Positions 44,774 through 53,703 of a DNA stretch of 64,000 nucleotides are shown here, piece by piece (positions within the stretch are counted from its first letter, which is position 1; each line of letters opens with the position of its first letter). The notes below the pieces were generated by a model that saw only the letters and a list, made by a program, of their open reading frames with translations, had not been told where the DNA came from and ran no database searches. A program made the translations under genes and the position numbers. Source of the stretch: Enterocloster asparagiformis (GTDB lineage Bacteria > Bacillota > Clostridia > Lachnospirales > Lachnospiraceae); the NCBI GenBank assembly GCA_018380885.1, contig JAGZSY010000012.1, positions 84,429 to 148,428 of the forward strand, given 5' to 3'.

Positions 44774-44968
44774 CCGGCCGATAGCATTCCCACCCCCTGC
44801 CGACTGCAGCATTCCCACGACCTTCCGACCGCAGCATTTCCCACGCTTTGCCGACCGCAACATTTCCCACACCCTGCCGACCGCAGCATTCCCCACGCCC
44901 TGTCGACCGCAGCATTCCCACGCCCTGCCGACCGCAGTATTCCCACGCCCTGCCGACCGCAGCATTCC
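44774..44968. repeat. about eight imperfect tandem repeats of 25-26 bp
   Basis: Unit CCGACCGCAGCATTCCCACGCCCTG with substitutions and one-base indels, repeated between tRNA-Leu and xerD. Variation in unit length argues against coding. No spacers, so not a CRISPR. Confidence 0.85.
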
Positions 44969-45022
44969 CCTTTCACAGCGTCTCCCGTCCGCCGCTTTCC
45001 CCAAAAGAATTCTCCGCCCAGC

Positions 45023-45044
45023 ATTATCCATTTTCGGATAATAT
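45023..45044. repeat. palindrome shared with 42914-42935
   Basis: ATTATCCATTTTCGGATAATAT differs by one base from ATTATCCATTATCGGATAAT at 42914. ATTATCC and GGATAAT are the arms. Possible operator or mobile hairpin. Confidence 0.5.
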
Positions 45045-45067
45045 ACATCACGCCCAAAACAGCCCCA

Positions 45068-45099
45068 AAAAAAGGCATCTCTCAACACGAGGATGCCTT
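45068..45099 (-). terminator. terminator overlapping the end of xerD
   Basis: AAGGCATC and GATGCCTT pair around 12 bases containing the xerD stop; seven T follow on the minus strand. The last codons of xerD are inside the stem. Confidence 0.75.
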
Positions 45100-45933
45100 A
45101 TAATTCGTATAAATCTGTGTGGTTGCCGTATCGGAATGCCCCAGCATGGCCTGCACCGCGTGGATATCCGCGCCGCTGCGGATCAGGTGAGCGGCAAAGG
45201 AATGCCGCAGTGTATGGGGCGTGATATCCGACTTGATGCCGGCCTTCTCTCCGTACTGCTTGATCAGCTTCCAGAAGCCCTGGCGGCTCATGGCCTGGCC
45301 GTTGCAATTGGTGAACAGCCACTCAGAGCTCTTCCCCTTCAGAAGCTCAGTCCTGGCCTCTCCCATATACTGGACCAATGCCTGACGGGCGTTCTTCCCA
45401 AAAGGCACCATCCGCTCCTTGTTGCGGTCTCGACAGGTAATGTATCCCACCTGCATATTCACATCCGCCAGCTGCAGGCTGATCAGCTCGGACACGCGGA
45501 TTCCGGTGGCGTAGAGCAGTTCCAGCATCGCCTTGTCGCGCAGCTCCTTGGGCGTGCTGTCCCCAGGCTGGCACAGCAGCGCGTTGACCTCGTTGACCGT
45601 CAGAATCACCGGCGCCTTTTTCTCCACCTTGGGGGCCTTTAAAAACTCCGCCGGATCGCGGCGAATCTTCCCCTCGCGGAACTCATAGTGGAAAAACGCC
45701 TTAATAGAGGCCAGCTCCCGCGAAATCGTGGTGGTGGCCTTGCCTTCCTTCTCCAGGTACAATATGTATGAATTTAAGCTGGTCTTGGTCACCTTTTCCG
45801 CTTCCGTGATTCCCTTGTCCTCCAGGTAAGCCGCCAGCTGGACCAGATCTCTCTGGTAGGAAATGACCGTATTCCTCGATGCCTTTTTGATATTCTCAAG
45901 GTACTCGATAAAGTATTTTATGTCGGCCGTCAT
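45082..45933 (-). CDS. xerD: XerD-type tyrosine recombinase, short C-terminus
   Basis: 283 residues. N-terminal SAM-like domain (YFIEYLENIKKASRNTVISY) and catalytic residues Arg146 (ATGIRVSEL), Lys172, His240-x2-Arg243 (HTLRHSFAAH), His266 (LGHSDTATTQ) and nucleophile Tyr275 (QIYT). Resolves chromosome dimers at dif with a partner recombinase. Only eight residues follow Tyr275, ending KASSC; relatives carry about twenty more, forming the C-terminal helix that contacts the partner subunit. The end coincides with the terminator stem. Family synteny with nudF-spoIIM supports xerD. Confidence 0.88.
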   Translation of the reverse strand: MTADIKYFIEYLENIKKASRNTVISYQRDLVQLAAYLEDKGITEAEKVTKTSLNSYILYLEKEGKATTTISRELASIKAFFHYEFREGKIRRDPAEFLKAPKVEKKAPVILTVNEVNALLCQPGDSTPKELRDKAMLELLYATGIRVSELISLQLADVNMQVGYITCRDRNKERMVPFGKNARQALVQYMGEARTELLKGKSSEWLFTNCNGQAMSRQGFWKLIKQYGEKAGIKSDITPHTLRHSFAAHLIRSGADIHAVQAMLGHSDTATTQIYTNYKASSC

Positions 45934-46281
45934 CGCTTCTATCCCCTAACCCCTAACATTCACAAACTACGCATTTACATAGTGCTGACTATCATTATAT
46001 CCACATTTTTCGATAAAATCAAACACATTTTTCCCACTTTGAAGCCATTTTCCGGCTGATTAACATAAAACATACTACATGTTGGAAGCACCTGTTTTTG
46101 TCTCGCAACATGTTGTAAAATACAGCGGAAATATTTTTAAAATTTTCGTAAAAAAAACGCAGCCCCGGGGACCGCAGCGCCCGGAACTGCTTGCTTTTGC
46201 AAACCTTTTTCCTTTTTTATCCATTATGTTGAGAGCGGCCCCCTCACCGGTCGATCGCCTCCCGGCAATTTAACCGCCTCT
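45934..46281. other. gene-free stretch upstream of xerD
   Basis: No gene supported. It contains an 8-bp inverted repeat, ACATGTTG at 46077-46084 and CAACATGT at 46106-46113, with a 21-base spacer, and probably the xerD promoter. The rest is unremarkable. Confidence 0.4.
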
Positions 46282-47700
46282 CTAAAATCCTTTCTCCCTC
46301 AGCTTCGCCACCATTCCCACATAAAACTCCGTCACATCAAAGTCCTTGTAATCCTCCCGCTTCAGATCAATGATATCCCCGTGGGAGATTCCCCTGTGCC
46401 TGCAATTGCGCACCACGCCCTGGAACTCGCCCCACTTGGCCGACTCCACGCTGACCAGTCCATCGTTTTCCCCCTCCAGGGGCTTGATCAGCAGGTAGGG
46501 AAACGAGAGCAGCGGATCGCTGAGGAAATCCCGCATCGCCGTGGCGTAGCTCTGGTAATAAACCCCCGGCGCATCCGGCACCTGGCGGTTGAACTGCTCG
46601 CTGGACCCGGTGGAAAACTGCCGCGTAGCCCGGTAGAAATCCGGGTGGGCGTCCCCGAACCGTCCGAACCCCCAGTCAAAGATTCGCGCGATCCCCCGGT
46701 ACAGCCACTCCGGCAGGCGGCAGGCGCCGTCCACAAACCGGCAACCCCGATGGGGCGTGCTGATGGTCGTCAGGGAGGCCACCCAGGGGGCCGCGCCCAG
46801 ACAGCTGATCGCATACCGCGAATCCAGGCCGCCCTTGGAATGGGCGATAATGTTCACCTTCCCACAGCCGGTCTCCTCCGCCACCTGCCGTATCACCTTC
46901 AAAATGTCCCCGGCATTCTGCTCCACCGTAGCAAAGGCCTCCTGATTGCCGTAAAATACCGTGGCTCCGTAGCGCGTCAATTCCCGCGGTATCCTGCCCC
47001 AGTAATTAAAATACCGCAGATCCCGGAAGCCCACGCCGTGAACCATCACCAGCGGATAACGGGTTCGGCACAGCTCCGACTCCCTGCGCACCAGGCGGAC
47101 AGACTCCTTGTAACACTCAAAATCATACTCCGCGTGCACCTTGCGCATGGCGTAGCACAGCACCACCAGATTCACCGCCGGAATCCACATGGCGCAGAAC
47201 ATGAGAACGCGCGTCCCCAGACGCAGGCGCTTGGAAGTGAAGAACATGCGCAGAATGCCGTTCCACAGCAGCGTAAACAGCAAAACCAGCGCGTAGATAC
47301 AGTTTCCCCACAAAATCAGCTCGGGCCGGCTCCCGTACCGCGAGCTCTCCCCCACCCGCTCTGCCAGCGCCTTAAGTCCCGGATAAAAGAGCCACATTCC
47401 CAGAGCCTGGACCGCCAGGCCGTACAGCGCCAGCCGGCAGAGCTGGCGCCCTCCCTCCATTACGGCCAGGCGCCAGCTGGCGCAGGCCTCTCTGGGACAG
47501 GGGAATATATTCAGGTAAATCCACGCCGCCCACACGGCGAGCATCACCGCCGCTGTGACCGGTATGCGCAAAAGCGCCGTGCTGTCCGGCCGGGTCAGTT
47601 GAAATCCCAGCCAAATAATCAAGGGGCAGTTGACTGCCGCCGGTATGTAGAGCGCCCAGATCAGGCGCCGCAGATAAGCCGGAAGTCTGTTCAGCTTCAT
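46282..47700 (-). CDS. membrane protein with a lipase-like alpha/beta hydrolase domain
   Basis: 472 residues. Four or five hydrophobic segments in the first ~190, then a lipase-like domain: YPLVMVHGVGFRD (oxyanion), IIAHSKGGLDSRYAI (nucleophile Ser), GENDGLVSVESAKWG (Asp) and GISHGDIIDLK (His). Triacylglycerol-lipase or esterase relative, anchored to the membrane; probable role in membrane or cell-envelope lipid turnover is inference. Separated from the EamA gene by 12 bases. Confidence 0.82.
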   Translation of the reverse strand: MKLNRLPAYLRRLIWALYIPAAVNCPLIIWLGFQLTRPDSTALLRIPVTAAVMLAVWAAWIYLNIFPCPREACASWRLAVMEGGRQLCRLALYGLAVQALGMWLFYPGLKALAERVGESSRYGSRPELILWGNCIYALVLLFTLLWNGILRMFFTSKRLRLGTRVLMFCAMWIPAVNLVVLCYAMRKVHAEYDFECYKESVRLVRRESELCRTRYPLVMVHGVGFRDLRYFNYWGRIPRELTRYGATVFYGNQEAFATVEQNAGDILKVIRQVAEETGCGKVNIIAHSKGGLDSRYAISCLGAAPWVASLTTISTPHRGCRFVDGACRLPEWLYRGIARIFDWGFGRFGDAHPDFYRATRQFSTGSSEQFNRQVPDAPGVYYQSYATAMRDFLSDPLLSFPYLLIKPLEGENDGLVSVESAKWGEFQGVVRNCRHRGISHGDIIDLKREDYKDFDVTEFYVGMVAKLREKGF

Positions 47701-47712
47701 CGCATTTCCTCT

Positions 47713-48570
47713 CTAAAGTAAAAGCAACAGCGTGCCGGACACCAGGAGCGCCAGGCCCAAAAGAGCCCTTCTGCCCAGCCGCTCGCCCAAAACAAGCCGC
47801 GAAAACAAAATGGTCACCAGGATGCTCAGTTTGTCGATGGGAACCACCACGCTGGCCTGTCCATCCTGAAGCGCCCGGTAATAACAGAGCCAGGATCCGC
47901 CTGTTGCCAGGCCGGACAGCAGCAGGAACAGGCTGTTTTTCGCGCTGATCCGCCCGATCTCATGCTGCTTGTTCTTCACAAACACCAGCAGCCAGGCCAT
48001 AACCAGCACCACACAGGTCCTGATCGCAGTGCCCAAATTAGATTCCACACCCTGTATTCCAATTTTTCCCAAAATCGCCGTCAGGCTGGCGAACAGCGCG
48101 GACAGCAGCGCACAGGCCATCCAGCCCCTCCGGCCTCCGCCCCCGCTCCCATCCTGCCTGCGGATCATCAGCAGCGTGCCCGCGCCGATTAACACCATGC
48201 AGACCACCTTGAGCGGCGACAGCCCTTCCCCCAGGATCAGAAAGGCCAGCAGCATGGTCAGCACGGTGCTGGACTTGTCGATGGGCGCCACCTTGTTCAC
48301 GTCTCCCAACTGCAGCGCCCGGAAATAGAACAGCCAGGAGGCGCCGGTGGCCAGCCCGGACAGCACCAGAAACAAAAAAGTCCTGTTGTCAATCGCCTTG
48401 ATCGTGCCCAGGGAACCGGTGAAAAATACCATGATCCAGGAAAAGATCAGCACCACCACCGTGCGGATTGCGGTGCCCACATCGGAATCCATGTCCTGCA
48501 TACCGATTTTAGACAGAACCGCCGTAATCCCCGCAAACAGCGCCGAGCCAAATGCAAACATCACCCACAT
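47713..48570 (-). CDS. EamA-family transporter
   Basis: 285 residues, ten membrane segments in two near-identical repeats (each has GLATGASWLFYFRALQLGDV-type: second GLATGGSWLCYYRALQDGQA). Typical inner-membrane metabolite exporter. GGAGGG precedes the ATG. Cotranscribed with the neighbouring genes, 75 bases from SpoIIM. Confidence 0.92.
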   Translation of the reverse strand: MWVMFAFGSALFAGITAVLSKIGMQDMDSDVGTAIRTVVVLIFSWIMVFFTGSLGTIKAIDNRTFLFLVLSGLATGASWLFYFRALQLGDVNKVAPIDKSSTVLTMLLAFLILGEGLSPLKVVCMVLIGAGTLLMIRRQDGSGGGGRRGWMACALLSALFASLTAILGKIGIQGVESNLGTAIRTCVVLVMAWLLVFVKNKQHEIGRISAKNSLFLLLSGLATGGSWLCYYRALQDGQASVVVPIDKLSILVTILFSRLVLGERLGRRALLGLALLVSGTLLLLL

Positions 48571-48645
48571 CCGTGATTCCCTCCTTTGTATCCCATTCCG
48601 CCCGGAGCGGCCGCAGCCCGGCGAAAAAGCGCCGGCCGCCCTGTC

Positions 48646-49173
48646 TCAGAACAGGAGGCCGTACAGCGCCGGGCTGGCGTACACTTCCAAAAATGTTCCC
48701 AGCGCTCCCACCGCCAGCAGCAGTCCAAAGGGCGCCAGGTGTATTTTCTTCTCCGCGCTTCCGGCCCACATGGCCAGCACGGCCCAGGCCAGCACATAAC
48801 AAATCCCCTGGGGCACCATACTGCACAGAAAAGCCGGAAGCCCCAGCAGCCCCTTCTGGCTGGTCAAAACCGACATTACCACCGCCACGGTCACGCCGCC
48901 CCAGACCGCGGCCAGGCCGAAGAGGACCGCGCTGTACACCGTCAGGCCCAGGAGCCAGCCCACCGCCAGCTGGGCGGACCGCAGGCGCAGGACTTCCCAG
49001 AAAAGGGCCTGCCTGGCCGCCCCGTCCACAGCCGAGCCCGGCCCCATTCCTCCCAGAACCTGGGCCTTCACCGTCTGGCCGCCAAAAAAATGGGCTGCCG
49101 CTGTTCCCCCGACGACGCCGAGAATAAAACAGACGAGCAGCCAATCCTGATAGTTTAAACTTCTTACTTCCAT
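48646..49173 (-). CDS. spoIIM: stage II sporulation protein M-like membrane protein
   Basis: 175 residues, five to six hydrophobic segments; C-terminal GALGTFLEVYASPALYGLLF matches the end of SpoIIM, which in B. subtilis joins SpoIID and SpoIIP in peptidoglycan remodelling at engulfment. Shorter than the usual ~210. Lies between nudF and xerD as in Bacillus. Ribosome site is weak; an earlier GTG start 7 codons upstream is possible. Confidence 0.72.
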   Translation of the reverse strand: MEVRSLNYQDWLLVCFILGVVGGTAAAHFFGGQTVKAQVLGGMGPGSAVDGAARQALFWEVLRLRSAQLAVGWLLGLTVYSAVLFGLAAVWGGVTVAVVMSVLTSQKGLLGLPAFLCSMVPQGICYVLAWAVLAMWAGSAEKKIHLAPFGLLLAVGALGTFLEVYASPALYGLLF

Positions 49174-49259
49174 TCTAAGTCGCCGCAATTTCACAGCCAG
49201 CCACCGTCAGTCTCAGCTTGTTTACCACAGTCTATGCCGCCCGTCCGGCGATTATGTCA

Positions 49260-49850
49260 TCAAAGGGCTTCGTCCGGCTTGTCCGCGGAGCGGTACTTTC
49301 TGGCGTAGGCCATGATGGCCGCGATGGTCTTTCCGTCGGTGATGGTCCCGCTGTAGATCAGCTTCTCCAGATCCGCCAGCTCCCACGCCTCCACATTGAT
49401 CACCTCGTCCTCATCCAGATGCTGTTTGGAGGGAATCAGATGGTGGGCCACGAAAATGTCAATGGCTTCGTCGCAGAACGCCACCGTGGTGTTCAGGCTC
49501 ATCAGGTATTCCAGCTTCTCCCGGCTCTCCACCCGGTAGCCCGTCTCCTCCTCCAGCTCCCGGAACGCGCACTCGATCTTGGGCTCGTCCGGCTCATCCA
49601 GCTTTCCGGCCGGAATCTCCAGCGTGAAGCGGTCCAGAGCGTTGCGGTACTGCCGCACCATCAGAATTTTACCGTCGTCGGTCACCGGCAGCACCGCCGC
49701 GGCCCCGTCGTGGTGAATGTAATCCCAATGGGCCTCGTGGCCGTTGGCCACCACCGTGTCCTCGTAAATTTTCAGGATGTTGCCCTGATATTTTAACTGC
49801 CGGTCCAGACGCACCACCGGAAGCTCCTCGTTCTCGTGTTTCCCGTTCAT
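49260..49850 (-). CDS. nudF: ADP-ribose pyrophosphatase (Nudix)
   Basis: 196 residues from ATG 49850 (AAGGA). Nudix box GKLDEPDEPKIECAFRELEE then ETGY, with the catalytic REL-EE-x-G core. Hydrolyses ADP-ribose and similar nucleotide sugars. An ATG 8 codons upstream lacks a better site. Syntenic with spoIIM and xerD. Confidence 0.92.
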   Translation of the reverse strand: MNGKHENEELPVVRLDRQLKYQGNILKIYEDTVVANGHEAHWDYIHHDGAAAVLPVTDDGKILMVRQYRNALDRFTLEIPAGKLDEPDEPKIECAFRELEEETGYRVESREKLEYLMSLNTTVAFCDEAIDIFVAHHLIPSKQHLDEDEVINVEAWELADLEKLIYSGTITDGKTIAAIMAYARKYRSADKPDEAL

Positions 49851-49970
49851 TTTCCAGTTCCTTCTTTCTCTCAATTCTAAGCCCCGGCCATATCCCGGGC
49901 CCTTTTAATCCCGCGCGGCCCGCGGCGGGTCAGGCGCTCCCTGCCCACCCCTTCCCCAGGCCTGGCTTCC

Positions 49971-50768
49971 CTATTGAATCTCCGTGCTCTTTCGGTAGCA
50001 GGCGTCACAGGCCCTGATCACCGCGCTGCGGAACCCCGCCTCCTCCAGCGCGGAAACGCCCTGGATCGTGGTGCCGCCCGGGGAGCAGACCTCGTCCTTC
50101 AGCTGCTCCGGGTGTTTTCCCGTCTCCAGCACCATCTTAGCGCTCCCCAAAACAGCCTGAGCGGCCATCTGGCAGGCCGCGGCCCGGGGCAGGCCGTATT
50201 TCACGGCCCCGTCGGCCAAAGCCTCTATAAACATGTACACGAACGCAGGGGAGCTTCCGCTGACACAGCCCACCGCATCCATCAGCCGTTCCTCCACCAG
50301 CTGCAGCTTTCCAAAGGAGGTGAACAGGACTTCCATCTCCCTCTCCTCCTCCTCGGTGAACAGCCCGCTCTCATAGCTGACGCCGGTCATCCCCTCGCCC
50401 AGCAGGGCCGGGGTGTTGGGCATGGCCCGCACAAACCGCAGTTCGCTCCCCAGCCGTTCCCTGTAGGATGCGATGGTCAGGCCGGGGGCCAGGGAGATAA
50501 TCACCTGATCGGGGCGCAACACATCCCTGATATCCGCGAACACCGCGTCAAAATACTGGGGCTTCACCGCCAGCACCAGGTACTTCACCTGAGCCGCGCA
50601 CTGGGCGTTGGAGGCCGTGTGGGGCACGCCGGTCTGCGCCGTCACCCGCTCCATCTTCTCCCTGTGGGCCGAAGAAAACACCATATCCTTCGGCTCATAG
50701 ATTTTCAACAGCCCGCTTAGAATCGCGAACCCCATGTTGCCCATGCCGATAAATCCAATCTTAGCCAT
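49971..50768 (-). CDS. proC: pyrroline-5-carboxylate reductase
   Basis: 265 residues. NAD(P) motif IGFIGMGNMGFAILSG, VRAMPNTPALLGEGMTG, and the C-terminal GSSPAFVYMFIEALADGAVKYGLPRA and VCSPGGTTIQGVSALEEAGF block. Last step of proline biosynthesis. Its stop is close to nudF and its start 18 bases after lysA. Confidence 0.95.
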   Translation of the reverse strand: MAKIGFIGMGNMGFAILSGLLKIYEPKDMVFSSAHREKMERVTAQTGVPHTASNAQCAAQVKYLVLAVKPQYFDAVFADIRDVLRPDQVIISLAPGLTIASYRERLGSELRFVRAMPNTPALLGEGMTGVSYESGLFTEEEEREMEVLFTSFGKLQLVEERLMDAVGCVSGSSPAFVYMFIEALADGAVKYGLPRAAACQMAAQAVLGSAKMVLETGKHPEQLKDEVCSPGGTTIQGVSALEEAGFRSAVIRACDACYRKSTEIQ

Positions 50769-50786
50769 CCCTTATCCCTTCTTCTC

Positions 50787-52052
50787 TCAATATTTGTCCA
50801 AAATATCGCAGAAATCGAACGTCACGAAATAATCCTTCGGCGTCTCAGCCCTGCGGATCATCTGCACGGTGCCGTCCTCCTTCAGCAAAAGCTCCGCTGA
50901 TTTCAGCTTGCCGTTGTAGTTATAGCCCATGGCGAACCCATGGGCGCCGGTGTCGTGAATCACCAGCAAATCCCCCTTGTCCACCTTGGGCAGCATCCGG
51001 TCGATGGCGAACTTGTCGTTGTTCTCGCACAGGGAGCCGGCCACATCGTACATGTGGTCGCAGGGCAGCTCCTCCTTGCCCATCACCGTAATGTGGTGGT
51101 AGGCGCCGTACATGGCCGGGCGCATCAGGTTCACCGCGCAGGCGTCCACGCCCACATACTCCTTGTACGTGTGCTTCTCGTGGATCGCTTTGGTCACCAG
51201 ACAGCCGAAGGGCCCCAGCATAAAGCGTCCCAGCTCCGTGCACAGGGACACGTCGCCCATGCCCGCGGGCACCAGCACGTCCTCGTAGGCCTTGCGCACG
51301 CCCTCGCCGATGGCCAGGATGTCGTTGGGCTCCTGGTCGGGGCGGTAGGGGATTCCCACGCCGCCGGACAAATTGATAAAGGTAATATGAGCGCCTGTCT
51401 CCTCCTTCAGCTTCACCGCCAGCTCAAAGAGCTGTCTGGCCAGGAGCGGATAATACTCGTTGGTCACCGTGTTGGAGGCCAGGAACGCGTGGATGCCAAA
51501 CCGCTTGGCCCCCTTCTGCTGTAACAGCTTAAACGCCTCAAAAATCTGCTCCGTGGTCATGCCGTACTTGGAATCTCCGGGGTTGTCCATAATGTCGTTG
51601 CTGATCTTGAACACGCCGCCGGGATTGTACCGGCAGCTGATGGTCTCCGGGATATAGCCCAGCGTATCCTCCAGAAACCGGATGTGGGTGAAATCGTCCA
51701 GATTGATGATAGCGCCCAGCTTGGCCGCGTAGGCAAATTCCTCGGCGGGCGTATCGTTGGAGGAAAACATAATATCGCTGCCCGAAAACCCGCAGGCCTC
51801 GGACATCATCAGCTCGGTCAATGAGGAGCAGTCCGTACCGCAGCCGCACTCCTTCAAAAGCTGTAAAATAAACGGGTTGGGCGTGGCCTTCACCGCAAAA
51901 TATTCCTTAAACCCCTTGTTCCAGGCAAATGCCTGCTTCAGCTTCATCGCGTTCTCGCGGATTCCTTTCTCGTCGTACAGGTGAAACGGGGTGGGGTACT
52001 CTTTTACAATTTCTTCCAATTTTTCCAGTGTCACAAATGGTTTTTTATCCAT
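50787..52052 (-). CDS. lysA: diaminopimelate decarboxylase-type PLP enzyme
   Basis: 421 residues from ATG 52052 (GGGAG, 10-base spacing). PLP Lys in YFAVKATPNPFILQLL, LSGGVGIPYRP, CTELGRFMLGP and the substrate-side VDACAVNLMRPAMYGAYH and DVAGSLCENNDKFA (Cys at active site). The last step of lysine biosynthesis, D-meso-DAP to lysine. Length is close to 420 as usual. Upstream frame is open without a ribosome site. Confidence 0.92.
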   Translation of the reverse strand: MDKKPFVTLEKLEEIVKEYPTPFHLYDEKGIRENAMKLKQAFAWNKGFKEYFAVKATPNPFILQLLKECGCGTDCSSLTELMMSEACGFSGSDIMFSSNDTPAEEFAYAAKLGAIINLDDFTHIRFLEDTLGYIPETISCRYNPGGVFKISNDIMDNPGDSKYGMTTEQIFEAFKLLQQKGAKRFGIHAFLASNTVTNEYYPLLARQLFELAVKLKEETGAHITFINLSGGVGIPYRPDQEPNDILAIGEGVRKAYEDVLVPAGMGDVSLCTELGRFMLGPFGCLVTKAIHEKHTYKEYVGVDACAVNLMRPAMYGAYHHITVMGKEELPCDHMYDVAGSLCENNDKFAIDRMLPKVDKGDLLVIHDTGAHGFAMGYNYNGKLKSAELLLKEDGTVQMIRRAETPKDYFVTFDFCDILDKY

Positions 52053-52223
52053 CCGTATTAATCTCCCTTCTATGGCGATTATTCCGTCCGGCCGCCTCTG
52101 CCGCCGGCGCGCTTGGCCTTTCCTAAAGTAAAGAAGCGAAAAAGTCCGCCTGAAATACCATGGCGCTTTTGCACCATTGTACTCCAAGACGAACTCCTTT
52201 GTCCAGCAATTCTTGCGTATTTA

Positions 52224-53660
52224 TTACTCCACGTTCAGCACGCGCATGATGTTTGTCTGTGTGGCGGCCTCGTGCCGTCTGGCGTAGGTCACCACGCCCG
52301 CGGTGATCACCACCAGATCGCCCAGCTCCAGCATATTCCGGTTCTTCAGCTCCTCCATGGAGTTTTCAATCAGCTCATCCGTGGAATCCGCGCGGCGGGA
52401 CCACACAGGAACCACGCCCCACTGAATCTGCATCTGACGCACCGTGGACATGCTGGGGGACATTCCGATGATCTGCGCGCTGGGTCTCCACTTGCTCAGC
52501 ATCAAAGTGGTAAAGCCGGTGATGCTGGGGGCGATGATCGCCTGAGCGCCCAGGTCGTGGGCCGTGGAAACGGACGCGAAGCAGACCGCGTTGGAAATGT
52601 TCTGGGTGTTGGTTTTGGAAACCTTGCGGCGGCGGTACGCCTCATAGTCCAGATGGGACTCGGAATCCTCCACGATGGTGGCCATCATCTTCAGCGCCTC
52701 CACCGGATATTTGCCCATGGCAGTCTCGCCGGAGAGCATAACAGCGTCCGTGCCGTCGTAAACCGCGTTGGCCACGTCCGTCACCTCCGCCCGGGTGGGT
52801 CTGGGGTTGCGGATCATGGAATCCAGCATCTGGGTGGCGGTGATCACCGACTTGCACTGCTCGTTGCACTTGCGGATAATCATTTTCTGAATATAGGGCA
52901 CCTTCTCCGCCGGAATCTCAACGCCCATATCGCCGCGGGCCACCATGATGCCGTCGCTGGCCTCGATGATCGCATCCAGGTTCTCGATGCCCTCCGCGTT
53001 CTCGATCTTGGCGATCACCTTCATGCTGGAGCCGTGAGCCTCCAGAATGTCCTTGATCTCGCGGATGCAGTCCGCGGTGCGTACAAAGGAAGCCGCGATA
53101 AAATCAAAGCCCTGCTTGATTCCAAAGAGAATATCCTCCTTGTCCTTGTCGGTCAGCGCCGGAAGCTTGATCTTGACGTTGGGCACGTTCACGCCCTTTT
53201 TCTCGCCCAGCTCGCCGCCGTTGGCCACCTTGCAGACGATATCCGTACCCCTCACTTCCACCACGTCCAGCTCGATCAGGCCGTCGTCGATCAGGATCTT
53301 ATTGCCCGCGGACACGTCCTCGTTCAATCCGCTGTAGTTGATATGGCCGATCTGATCGTCGCCCACCACCTCGCGGGTGGTCAGGGTGAAGGTCTGGCCG
53401 TCCTTTAGGGTCACCTTCTTGCCGTCCTTCAAAAGCCCGGTGCGGATTTCCGGCCCTTTGGTGTCCAGCAGCGCGGCCACCGGGATATCCAGCTCCTTGC
53501 GCACCTCCTTCAAAAGCTCCAGGCGCTCCATATGCTCGTTGTAATCCCCATGGGAAAAATTAAAACGGGCCACGTTCATTCCATTTTTTGCCAATTCCAT
53601 CATGATGTTCTTGTCATTGGTGTTCGGGCCCATGGTGCAGATAATTTTAGTCTTTTTCAT
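52224..53660 (-). CDS. pyk: pyruvate kinase
   Basis: 478 residues, standard length without the extra C-terminal PEP-utiliser domain of Bacillus. MKKTKIICTMGPNT, ARFNFSHGDYNEHMER, IMVARGDMGVEIP and TATQMLDSMIRNPRPTRAEV signatures are complete; K-binding and Mg/K catalytic region is MVARGDMG. Converts PEP and ADP to pyruvate and ATP. Confidence 0.97.
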   Translation of the reverse strand: MKKTKIICTMGPNTNDKNIMMELAKNGMNVARFNFSHGDYNEHMERLELLKEVRKELDIPVAALLDTKGPEIRTGLLKDGKKVTLKDGQTFTLTTREVVGDDQIGHINYSGLNEDVSAGNKILIDDGLIELDVVEVRGTDIVCKVANGGELGEKKGVNVPNVKIKLPALTDKDKEDILFGIKQGFDFIAASFVRTADCIREIKDILEAHGSSMKVIAKIENAEGIENLDAIIEASDGIMVARGDMGVEIPAEKVPYIQKMIIRKCNEQCKSVITATQMLDSMIRNPRPTRAEVTDVANAVYDGTDAVMLSGETAMGKYPVEALKMMATIVEDSESHLDYEAYRRRKVSKTNTQNISNAVCFASVSTAHDLGAQAIIAPSITGFTTLMLSKWRPSAQIIGMSPSMSTVRQMQIQWGVVPVWSRRADSTDELIENSMEELKNRNMLELGDLVVITAGVVTYARRHEAATQTNIMRVLNVE

Positions 53661-53703
53661 TCCTTGTCAATCCTCCATAACTGAAAAGTTTGTGCGCGCC
53701 CGA

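Noticed and set aside
44774..44968. CRISPR array or proline-rich coding repeat
   Set aside because: No spacers; units of 25 and 26 bases break any reading frame, and no start with ribosome site is present.
45082..45933. Phage or ICE integrase instead of XerD
   Set aside because: No attachment site or element genes next to it, XerD-like length and synteny with spoIIM and nudF; the short C-terminus is noted as odd.
49260..52052. Riboswitch or T-box upstream of lysA or proC
   Set aside because: I looked for a lysine-riboswitch or T-box motif in the short gaps and saw none; gaps are too short.
52113..53408. 431-codon + strand open frame
   Set aside because: Antisense to pyruvate kinase.
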